Position numbers and translations under genes: made by a program. DNA of 64,000 nt from Acidimicrobiia bacterium. GTDB lineage: Bacteria; Actinomycetota; Acidimicrobiia; Acidimicrobiales; Acidimicrobilacustridaceae. This document shows, piece after piece, positions 46,355-53,141 of the stretch; the first letter of the stretch is position 1; each line of letters opens with the position of its first letter. The notes beneath the pieces were generated by a model that searched no databases, was not told the origin of the DNA, and saw nothing but the letters and a program-made list of their open reading frames with translations. The stretch lies in NCBI GenBank assembly GCA_020832495.1, contig JAFIEP010000039.1, positions 1 to 64,000 of the forward strand, given 5' to 3'.

Positions 46355-46993
46355 ATGAACCGTTCCATCCGCAACAAGGCCATCGCCGTACTCTCGGCCG
46401 CCGCCCTCACCACGGCCGCTGCCGCCTGTTCCGACGACGACGCCGACGACGAGCCGGTCGACGACACCACCACCACCGAACCCGTCACCGACGACACCAT
46501 CGACGAGATGGACGACGACGACGAGGACGAAGACGACGGTGACGACGAGGAAGCCGCCGACGACACCATCGTCGACGTGGCCGTCGGCGCCGGCAGCTTC
46601 ACCATCCTGGTGGACCTCGTGACCGAGGCCGGCCTGGCCGACACCCTCGCCACCGAGGAGCTGACCGTGTTCGCCCCGACCGACGAGGCGTTCGAGGCCC
46701 TGCCCCCCGAGGTGCTCGAGGCCGTCGGCAACGACGTCGATCTCCTGACGTCGATCCTCACCTACCACGTGGTGGCCGGCACCGTGCTGTCCGGCGACGT
46801 CGTCGAGCTCGACGGCCAGACCGTCGAGACGCTCTCGGGCGCCAGCTTCACCATCGAGGTGGACGGCGAGACCGTGACCATCATCGACGGCGCCGGCGTC
46901 TCCCACGAGGTGGTGGACGTCGACGTGATGGCCTCCAACGGCGTCATCCACGTCCTCAACAGCGTCCTGCTGCCCGAGGCACTGGACCTCTGA
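46355..46993 (+). CDS. fasciclin (FAS1) domain lipoprotein
   Basis: A 212-residue exported lipoprotein. The signal peptide ends with the lipobox AAAC (Cys25). Residues 26-70 are a Thr- and Asp/Glu-rich spacer of extreme acidity. Residues 71-212 are one FAS1 adhesion domain: 'FTILVDLVTEAGLADTL', 'LTVFAPTDEAFEALP', 'YHVVAGTVLS' and 'ASNGVIHVLNSVLLP' are classical. FAS1 proteins act in cell-surface adhesion. A strong AAGGAG precedes the ATG, and a hairpin terminator follows, so it is probably monocistronic and well expressed. Confidence 0.95.
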   Translation: MNRSIRNKAIAVLSAAALTTAAAACSDDDADDEPVDDTTTTEPVTDDTIDEMDDDDEDEDDGDDEEAADDTIVDVAVGAGSFTILVDLVTEAGLADTLATEELTVFAPTDEAFEALPPEVLEAVGNDVDLLTSILTYHVVAGTVLSGDVVELDGQTVETLSGASFTIEVDGETVTIIDGAGVSHEVVDVDVMASNGVIHVLNSVLLPEALDL

Positions 46994-47052
46994 GTCCGAA
47001 CCCCGCCGCTGCGGGAACCAACGCCCGACCGGACCACCACCGGCCGTGCGAT

Positions 47053-47088
47053 CGGGAGAGGGGAGGCCACTCGGCCTCCCCTCTCCCG
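47053..47088 (+). terminator. strong hairpin after the fasciclin gene
   Basis: CGGGAGAGGGGAGGCC and its exact complement form a perfect 16-bp stem with loop ACTC. There is no T-tract; long GC hairpins without T-runs are common actinobacterial terminators. Confidence 0.7.
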
Positions 47089-47127
47089 CGTTCGGCGCCA
47101 ACATCTCGGAGCGTCCGAGATCGCGAC

Positions 47128-47141
47128 GTGACCGATGTCAC
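47128..47141 (+). promoter_or_regulatory. Crp/GlxR-like site upstream of sulfite reductase
   Basis: GTGACCGATGTCAC followed by A fits GTGA-N6-TCACA. It lies 35 bases upstream of the predicted -35 of the sulfite reductase promoter, a position suitable for an activator. Confidence 0.4.
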
Positions 47142-47157
47142 AGCCGATACGGGCCCC

Positions 47158-47192
47158 GATTGTTGACCACAGTGGTCAACAATCGCTAGAAA
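47158..47192 (+). promoter_or_regulatory. promoter overlapped by a perfect 27-bp palindromic operator
   Basis: GATTGTTGACCAC and GTGGTCAACAATC are exact complements around a central A (47158-47184). TTGACC (47163-47168) within the left arm is a good -35 and TAGAAA (47187-47192) a fair -10 at 18 bases. A repressor on the palindrome would block polymerase. A second AT-rich stretch, ATTCC...GGTTAT at 47200-47224, may be another regulator site. Confidence 0.6.
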
Positions 47193-47277
47193 AGGGGGAA
47201 TTCCTGATCGGATTAGTCGGTTATTGCCTATCGTGGGTCGCCGAGCCCACCACCGTGCCACCCGGGGGACGACACCC

Positions 47278-49047
47278 ATGTTGCAACGAGAGATCGACCC
47301 GGCCCTCGCCGCCGACATCGCCAAGTTCGAGGAGATGCTCGAGCGCTACCTGGCCGGTGACCTGGCCGAGGACGTGTTCCGGGTCTTCCGCCTGAACAAC
47401 GGCATCTACGGCCAGCGCCAAGGCGGGCACAACCAAATGGTACGGGTGAAGCTGCCGTGGGGTGGCGTCTCCCCCGAACAGCTCGACATGTGCGCCCACG
47501 TGGCCGACACCTACTCCCGCGGCTGGGGCCACATCACCACCCGCCAGAACATCCAGTTCCACTTCGTGCAGCTCGAGCGGGTCCCCGACCTGCTGCGGGA
47601 CCTGGCCTCGGTGGGCCTCACCTCCCGCGAGGCGTGCGGCGACACGGTGCGCAACGTCATGGGCTGCCACCTGGCTGGCGCATGCCCCCACGAGGTGCTC
47701 GACATCACCCACTGGGCCGACGCCGCGTTCCACCACTTCCTGCGCAACCCACTCGGCCAGCGCCTGCCCCGCAAGTTCAAGATCAACTTCTCCGGTTGCG
47801 CCACGGACTGCGGCCAGGCCATGTTCAACGACGTCGGCGTCATCGCCACCTCGCGCACCCTCGACGACGGCACCACCGAGGCCGGGTTCCGCGTCTACGT
47901 GGCCGGCGGGTTGGGGGCCAACCCCCACCCGGCGCTGGCCCTCGAGGACTTCACCCCACGCGAGGAACTGCTCCCCACCATCGAGGCCTGCCTGCGGGTG
48001 TTCGAGCAGGCCGGCAACCGCGACAACAAGCTCCGAGCCCGCATGAAGTGGCTGGTCGACACCCTCGGGTTCGAGGAGGTGCAGCGCCGGGTGCTGACCC
48101 AGCGCAAGTTCCTGCTGGCCTCGGCCACCTGGCCGGGTGGCATCCCCGAAGAGGTGCGCAAGCACGGTGACGCCCCCGCAGGCGTGGCGTCCGACGTGGC
48201 GCCCACCGCGGTCGGTCAAGGCGTGTCGGTGGCGCTGCGGGGCACCAAGCCCTACGAGCGATGGGAGCAGGCCAACGTGGTCCGCGGCGTGGCCAACGGC
48301 ACCGTCTCGGCCATGGCCTACGCCCGCTTGGGCGACATCACCAGCGCCCAGTTCCGGGCGCTCGCTGCCATCCAGCGCGAGATGGGCCTCGAGGTGCGCA
48401 CCACGCCCCGCCAGAACCTGGCCTTCCGCGGGCTCTCCGAGAGCCAACTCCCCACCCTGTTCGCACGCCTCGACGCCATCGGCATGGCCGAACCCGGCGC
48501 CGAGCTGTCCCGCGACGTTGTCGCCTGCCCGGGCGCCGACACCTGCAACCTGGCCGTGACGCAGTCTCGTGGCCTGGCCAGCGCCATCGGTGCGGCTCTC
48601 GAGGAAGAGGGGCTGGCCGAGGTGGGCGGTGTGCGCACCAACATCAGCGGCTGCACCAATTCGTGCGGCCAACACCACGCGTCGGACATCGGCTTCTTCG
48701 GAGCCGAACGGCGAGCCCACGGCACCTCCGCCCCCGGCTACCAGATGCTGCTCGGCGGCTACGTCGGCCAGGAGCAGATCTACTTCGGCCAGAAGGCCTT
48801 GCGTCTCCCGGCCAAGAACGCTCCCGAGGCCACCGTGCGGGTGGTTCGCCGCTACAACGACGAGCGGAACGCCGGCGAGATGTTCCACGAGTGGCTGGAG
48901 CGGGTGGGTGGCGCCAAGGCCGTGGCCGAGGACCTGCGTGACCTCGACCACTTCCCCACGCCCGAGGAGAACCCGGACTACTTCATCGACTACGGCGAGA
49001 CCGGCCCGTACGTGGCCGAGGTCGGCGAATCCGAGTGCGCCACCTGA
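47278..49047 (+). CDS. ferredoxin-type sulfite (or nitrite) reductase, siroheme/4Fe-4S
   Basis: A 589-residue two-repeat siroheme reductase. Each half has the NIR/SIR ferredoxin-like and catalytic repeat ('GWGHITTRQNIQFHFV', 'LEVRTTPRQNLAFRG'). The cluster/siroheme cysteines are Cys417, Cys423, Cys459 and Cys463 in 'CPGADTC' and 'SGCTNSCG'. Pairing with cysH makes assimilatory sulfite reduction to sulfide more likely than nitrite reduction. Electrons would come from ferredoxin, since no NADPH flavoprotein is adjacent. ATG 47278 follows GGGGGA. Expression is probably controlled by the palindromic operator upstream. Confidence 0.92.
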   Translation: MLQREIDPALAADIAKFEEMLERYLAGDLAEDVFRVFRLNNGIYGQRQGGHNQMVRVKLPWGGVSPEQLDMCAHVADTYSRGWGHITTRQNIQFHFVQLERVPDLLRDLASVGLTSREACGDTVRNVMGCHLAGACPHEVLDITHWADAAFHHFLRNPLGQRLPRKFKINFSGCATDCGQAMFNDVGVIATSRTLDDGTTEAGFRVYVAGGLGANPHPALALEDFTPREELLPTIEACLRVFEQAGNRDNKLRARMKWLVDTLGFEEVQRRVLTQRKFLLASATWPGGIPEEVRKHGDAPAGVASDVAPTAVGQGVSVALRGTKPYERWEQANVVRGVANGTVSAMAYARLGDITSAQFRALAAIQREMGLEVRTTPRQNLAFRGLSESQLPTLFARLDAIGMAEPGAELSRDVVACPGADTCNLAVTQSRGLASAIGAALEEEGLAEVGGVRTNISGCTNSCGQHHASDIGFFGAERRAHGTSAPGYQMLLGGYVGQEQIYFGQKALRLPAKNAPEATVRVVRRYNDERNAGEMFHEWLERVGGAKAVAEDLRDLDHFPTPEENPDYFIDYGETGPYVAEVGESECAT

Positions 49048-49108
49048 GCGAGGCCACCGCCTCGCCCCGAGCGCCCGACGACCTGCCCACCCGAGGGGAA
49101 CCCCTGAC

Positions 49109-49810
49109 ATGAGCGACACCACGCTCCGTCCACCGGAAGCCGACAACCCGACGCAGTTCACCGACGAGGAGTTGGCGGAACTGTCGGTCGAGTTCGAACG
49201 GCTGCCCGCCACCAAGATCATCCAGTGGGCGGTCGACAACTTCGCGCCGCACCTGGCTCTCACCGCCTCGATGACCGACGCGGTGCTCATCGACCTTGCC
49301 GTGAAGGTCGACCCGGCCATCGAGGTGGTGTTCATCGACACCGGCTACCACTTCCCCGAGACGCTCGAGACCGTCGAGCGGGTGCGTCGCCACTACGGCC
49401 TCAACCTGCGCATCATGACCGTGGCCGCCCACAACGAGGAGCTGTGGCGCCTCGACCCCGAGAACTGCTGCTCAGCGGTGAAGGTCGGCCAGCTGGACCG
49501 GGCCCTGGCCGGCAAGGCGGCCTGGATGAGCGGGCTGCGCCGAGCCGAGGCCGACAGCCGCATCAAGGCGCCGCTGGTGGCCCACGACCTGCGAGGGCTC
49601 GTCAAGGTCAACCCGATCGCCATGTGGTCCGACGAGGACGTGGCCGGCTACGTGGCCGACCACGACATCATCGTGAACCCGCTGCTCTCACAGGGCTACC
49701 TCTCGATCGGCTGCCAGCCCTGCACCGTGCCCGCCACCGATCCCGACGATCCGCGGTCGGGTCGTTGGGCGGGACGGGACCGCACCGAGTGTGGTCTGCA
49801 CGAGATCTGA
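49109..49810 (+). CDS. cysH: adenylyl-sulfate (APS) reductase, 4Fe-4S type
   Basis: A 233-residue enzyme that reduces APS to sulfite with thioredoxin as donor. 'SMTDAVLIDLAVKV' and 'FIDTGYHFPETLETVERV' form the nucleotide-binding part. Cys120-Cys121 ('ENCCSAVKV') and Cys202/Cys205 ('GCQPC') are the four cluster ligands that distinguish APS from PAPS reductases. Cys228 in 'TECGLH' is the catalytic cysteine. It lies 61 bases after the sulfite reductase stop, almost certainly in the same operon. ATP sulfurylase is not in the window. Confidence 0.94.
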   Translation: MSDTTLRPPEADNPTQFTDEELAELSVEFERLPATKIIQWAVDNFAPHLALTASMTDAVLIDLAVKVDPAIEVVFIDTGYHFPETLETVERVRRHYGLNLRIMTVAAHNEELWRLDPENCCSAVKVGQLDRALAGKAAWMSGLRRAEADSRIKAPLVAHDLRGLVKVNPIAMWSDEDVAGYVADHDIIVNPLLSQGYLSIGCQPCTVPATDPDDPRSGRWAGRDRTECGLHEI

Positions 49811-49860
49811 CCCCCACCGGCGGCGGCACCGCTTGACCCCGAGGGCGCCGGTCGTGAACG

Positions 49861-50775
49861 ATGACGGTCGTGGCCGATTCGACCAGTGGTACCGCCACGC
49901 TCGTGCCGGAAGGTCGCGACGTGCCCACCAGGGTGCTGGTGCTGGGGATGGCCCACCACGACGGCACGATCCTCGCCTCGGAGGTCTACCCGGTGGCCGA
50001 AGCCTGCGGGCAGAGCTCGGACCAGGTGCGTTCGTGTCTGCGTCGCCTGGTCAGCGAAGGACTGTTCGAGCGGCACGGCGAGGGCCGCGACGCCCGCTTC
50101 GTGGCCACCGACGCCGGCCACCGGGCGCTCGGCGGCTTCGTGGAACGGACCCGCCTGGCCTACGCCCAGGACACCGCCGGCAAGGGGTGGGACCGCCACT
50201 GGCGCCTGGTCACCTTCGCAGTGCCCGAATCGCGCCGCGGTGCACGCGACGCCTTCCGTGACCGCCTGTTGGGCCTCGGTGGGGCCCCCATCCAACACGG
50301 GGTGTACGTCTCACCACACCGTTGGGATGCCGACGTCACCGCCGAGGCCGACCGACTCGGATTGCGCGAGCACGTGATGTGTGCGAGCACCGACGACCTC
50401 GACCTCGGCGGTACCACCGACCCGGTGGCCATCGCCCGCCGACTGTGGCCCCTCGACGAGGTGGCTGCCCGCTACGAGCGCTTCATCGCCACCTACGACG
50501 GCGTACCCGAGCAGCTCGAGACCATGCGACGCGCCGGACGCCGCCTCAGCGACGCCGAGTTCCTGCCCGGCGCCCTCGTGATCGGCATCAAGTTCCAGGA
50601 GTGCTTCAACACCGACCCGCTCCTGCCCCCCGAGCTCCTCCCCCGCCCGTGGCCCGGACGGCGTGCCCGCGACCTGCTGGCCCGCAGTCGTCGCCTCGGC
50701 ATCCTGCTACGACGCCAACACGACCGGCCCCAACTGTTCGCCCCCTTCGACGAGGTATTGAACACCACCTGGTGA
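49861..50775 (+). CDS. PaaX family transcriptional regulator
   Basis: A 304-residue regulator with an N-terminal winged-helix ('EVYPVAEACGQSSDQVRSCLRRLVSEGLFERHGEGRDARF') followed by the PaaX core 'GGAPIQHGVYVSPHRWDADV', 'WPLDEVAARYERFIA' and the C-terminal 'DPLLPPELLPRPWPG'. PaaX of E. coli represses phenylacetate degradation through phenylacetyl-CoA. No paa genes are here, so the target is unknown. It starts 50 bases after cysH and may be read from the same promoter. Confidence 0.92.
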   Translation: MTVVADSTSGTATLVPEGRDVPTRVLVLGMAHHDGTILASEVYPVAEACGQSSDQVRSCLRRLVSEGLFERHGEGRDARFVATDAGHRALGGFVERTRLAYAQDTAGKGWDRHWRLVTFAVPESRRGARDAFRDRLLGLGGAPIQHGVYVSPHRWDADVTAEADRLGLREHVMCASTDDLDLGGTTDPVAIARRLWPLDEVAARYERFIATYDGVPEQLETMRRAGRRLSDAEFLPGALVIGIKFQECFNTDPLLPPELLPRPWPGRRARDLLARSRRLGILLRRQHDRPQLFAPFDEVLNTTW

Positions 50776-50839
50776 TGCCTGGCCGGCCACCGCACCGTCG
50801 ACCGCCTCGGGAGACGCCGAGCCCGCACCCTGCAGCCGG

Positions 50840-50868
50840 AGGACCTTTGGTCGTGGGACCTTCGTCCC
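50840..50868 (+). promoter_or_regulatory. two tandem DosR/DevR-like boxes upstream of the copper/thiol operon
   Basis: Box 2, GGGACCTTCGTCCC at 50855-50868, matches the DosR core GGGACTWWAGTCCC at all ten outer positions. Box 1, AGGACCTTTGGTCG at 50840-50853, is a weaker copy 15 bases upstream. CATACT at 50898-50903 is a plausible -10, six bases before the GTG, implying a leaderless transcript. That places the boxes near -48 and -63, typical for this activator family. Confidence 0.5.
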
Positions 50869-50909
50869 GACATCCACGAGGCGTCGGCGACCGACGGCAT
50901 ACTGACCGC

Positions 50910-51437
50910 GTGAACGCCCACCGCTCGCCTGCTCCAGGACGTACGTTGTGGCGGGCCCTTCGCCGGTTGACCATGCTCGGTGTCGTGCCCATCGCCATGC
51001 TTGCCTCGTGCACCGTGGCGACGGACGACCCTGCGGCCATTCCTGTGAGGCCCCTCGCCGGGGGCGAGACCATACCGCTGGGATCACTCGTCGACGGGCC
51101 CACCGTGGTGAACGTGTGGGCGTCGTGGTGTGCCCCGTGCCGCACCGAGATGCCGGCGCTCGAGGAAGTGCACGTGGCCATGGGCGATCGGGTGACGATC
51201 ATCGGAATCACCGACGACCCCGACCCCGAAGCTGCCGAAGCACTCGCTCGCGAACTGGGCGTGACCTACCCGCTCTACATGGTCGACAACCCCGGCGACC
51301 TCCGTCAGCTCGGCGTCCTCGGGCTGCCCGCCACCGTCTTCGTCGACGAGTCGGTCACCATCATCACAACGCACGCCGGGGTGCTCGATGCCGCCGGCAT
51401 CACCGACGAGATCAGGAGCGCCCATGGGATCGACTGA
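50910..51437 (+). CDS. TlpA/ResA-like thioredoxin-fold lipoprotein
   Basis: A 175-residue exported protein. The signal ends in the lipobox LASC (Cys34), then a thioredoxin fold with 'VNVWASWCAPCRTEMPALEE' (Cys74, Cys77) and cis-proline 'LGLPATVFVD'. TlpA-type proteins reduce disulfides outside the membrane, including in Sco and cytochrome oxidase Cu-A sites. The downstream sco1 gene overlaps its stop by 14 bases, supporting that role. GTG 50910 is favoured by the N-terminal charge; ATG 50973 would begin inside the signal. Confidence 0.88.
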   Translation: MNAHRSPAPGRTLWRALRRLTMLGVVPIAMLASCTVATDDPAAIPVRPLAGGETIPLGSLVDGPTVVNVWASWCAPCRTEMPALEEVHVAMGDRVTIIGITDDPDPEAAEALARELGVTYPLYMVDNPGDLRQLGVLGLPATVFVDESVTIITTHAGVLDAAGITDEIRSAHGID

Positions 51438-52065
51438 CGTCCTGCGTTCGCCGAAGCGACTGCGGTGGTGGGCTGCGGTGCTCGGGGTGGCGCTCGGGCT
51501 CGCCGTGGTCGGCTGTGCCAGCGATGCGCCCGAGCTCGGCGGGATCGTCCGGCCGCAGCCACTCGCGGTCGGTGACATCTCGTTGCCGGTGGCCGCCCCC
51601 GAAGCCGCCGACTCCTTCGAGTTCTCGGCCGACGAGGGCCGCCTCCTCGTGGTCTACTTCGGCTACCTGAGCTGCCCCGACGTGTGTCCGACCACCATGG
51701 TCGACCTCCGTGGCGCCCTCGCCGAACTCGGTGAGGCTGCAGACACCGTCGACGTTGCCTTCGTCACCGTCGACCCCGAGCGGGACACCCCCGAACAGCT
51801 CGACAACTATCTCGACCACTTCTTCGATCGCTACGTCGCACTGCGGCCCTCGACCGTCGACGAGCTCCGAGCAGCCGAGGAGGCGTTCACTGCGTCCTCT
51901 GAGATCACCGTGAACGGCGCTGGCGTGGTCGAGGTGGCGCACAGCGCCACCACCTATGTGGTCGGCCCGGACGGCACCGTGCTCGTCGAGTGGGCGTTCG
52001 GAACAACTCCGGAACTGATGGCCGACGACCTACGACTACTGCTCGGGGACCTCGCGGACTCGTAG
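51424..52065 (+). CDS. SCO1/SenC family copper chaperone
   Basis: A 213-residue lipoprotein (lipobox VVGC, Cys31). Copper ligands are complete: Cys84 and Cys88 in 'YLSCPDVCPTTMVDL' and His173 in 'VAHSATTYVVGPDG'. Sco proteins deliver copper and/or reduce the Cu-A cysteines of cytochrome c oxidase subunit II. Flanking TlpA-like and PCuAC genes complete a Cu-A assembly set. The oxidase genes themselves are not in the window. Confidence 0.94.
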   Translation: MGSTDVLRSPKRLRWWAAVLGVALGLAVVGCASDAPELGGIVRPQPLAVGDISLPVAAPEAADSFEFSADEGRLLVVYFGYLSCPDVCPTTMVDLRGALAELGEAADTVDVAFVTVDPERDTPEQLDNYLDHFFDRYVALRPSTVDELRAAEEAFTASSEITVNGAGVVEVAHSATTYVVGPDGTVLVEWAFGTTPELMADDLRLLLGDLADS

Positions 52066-52137
52066 TCCCACCCCATCGCCACGACCCGCACACCGTTGGT
52101 GTCGAGCAGGTTGGCGAGACCACACCAAGGAGACCAG

Positions 52138-52728
52138 ATGCCCACCTTCAGCCCACCACGCCGAGCAGTCGCAGGCCTTGCCGCCGCAGTGCTGCTCCTG
52201 GCGAGCTGCGCCAGCGACGACAACGGTGACGACGAGGTCGACGTCACCGACGGCGACGCAGCCTTCGTGGTCGACGACGCCTGGGCCCGCAGCACCCCGG
52301 CAGGACGTGGCGCGGTCTACTTCCAGATCACCAGCTCGGACGACGACGCCATCGTGGGCGCATCGGTGGACTCGTCCATCGCTGCGGTCGTCGAACTGCA
52401 CGAGACGGTGGCCGCCGACGACGGCGACGTCGACCCGTCGATGGACGGCGACATGGACGGCGACATGGACGGCGACACGAACGGCGACACGAACGGCGAC
52501 ATGGCGTCAGGTGATGACGAGGGCCACGGCGGCGGCATGATGGAGATGCGCGAGGTCGCGTCGATCCCCCTACCCGCTGGTGAGACCGTGGTGCTCGAGC
52601 CGGGCGGCCTCCATGTGATGCTGCTCGACATGCCCGAGATGCTCGAGATCGGCAGTGTGTTCGACCTCACGCTCGAGTTGGAGACGGCCGAGCCGCTCAC
52701 GATCACGGTGAGCGTCCGTGACGCCTGA
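52138..52728 (+). CDS. PCuAC-domain copper chaperone with an acidic insertion
   Basis: A 196-residue lipoprotein (lipobox LASC, Cys24) that carries Cu(I) to Sco or oxidase. 'AWARSTPAGRGAVYFQI' opens the PCuAC domain. The canonical site is H(M)X10MX21HXM. Here His88, Met137, His159 and Met161 keep the X21 and HXM spacing, but 48 residues rather than 10 separate His88 from Met137. The extra 38 residues include MDGD/TNGD repeats and 'HGGGMMEM', possibly an additional metal-binding loop. A strong AAGGAG precedes the ATG. Confidence 0.9.
   Translation: MPTFSPPRRAVAGLAAAVLLLASCASDDNGDDEVDVTDGDAAFVVDDAWARSTPAGRGAVYFQITSSDDDAIVGASVDSSIAAVVELHETVAADDGDVDPSMDGDMDGDMDGDTNGDTNGDMASGDDEGHGGGMMEMREVASIPLPAGETVVLEPGGLHVMLLDMPEMLEIGSVFDLTLELETAEPLTITVSVRDA
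52441..52500. repeat. 12-bp tandem repeat in the PCuAC gene
   Basis: Five units of (ATG/ACG)(GAC/AAC)GGCGAC encode MDGD and TNGD tetrapeptides within the copper-site insertion. Confidence 0.9.
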
Positions 52729-53128
52729 GCAACCGTCGGCCGGGGTGGGGCGTGAGGAAACCTCGCGCCCCACCCCGGGCTTCGGTGCAGCACTCGGTCT
52801 GGCCGCAGGCGTGGTCGTGGTGGTCGTGGTGGCCGTGGTTGCCCTGACCATGGCGTCGAGCGGGGCCACCGAGCACCGCTTCGTCGTGGCCCCCGGCACC
52901 GGCGACCGCCTCGATGCCGGCGAGTGGGTGGAAACGATGCCGGCGGAGCTCGACGTCAAGGTTGGTGACAGCCTGGTGATCGTGAACGACGATGACCGAG
53001 TCCACCTCATCGGGCCATTCGGGGTCCGCGCTGGCGAGACGCTGCACTACCGGTTCAGTGAACCAGGTGAGATCCGCGACGCCTGCACCCTGCAACCCGA
53101 CGGCGAGATCGTCATCACCATCAGCTGA
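52718..53128 (+). CDS. membrane-anchored cupredoxin-like protein
   Basis: A 136-residue protein with a transmembrane helix at about 25-45 and a small beta domain. 'LDVKVGDSLVIVNDDDRVHLIGPFGVRAGE' type sequence (read in parts) fits a cupredoxin. His96 and Cys123 sit where type 1 copper ligands occur, but the usual CxxHxxxxM continues as CTLQPDGE, so the second His and the Met are absent. It may bind copper differently or not at all. GTG start overlaps the PCuAC stop by 11 bases, so it is the last gene of the copper operon. Confidence 0.78.
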   Translation: MTPEQPSAGVGREETSRPTPGFGAALGLAAGVVVVVVVAVVALTMASSGATEHRFVVAPGTGDRLDAGEWVETMPAELDVKVGDSLVIVNDDDRVHLIGPFGVRAGETLHYRFSEPGEIRDACTLQPDGEIVITIS

Positions 53129-53141
53129 CAGCCACTCTGCA

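Noticed and set aside
47278-49047. Assimilatory nitrite reductase
   Set aside because: The motif set cannot exclude it, but the directly following APS reductase makes sulfite the more likely substrate.
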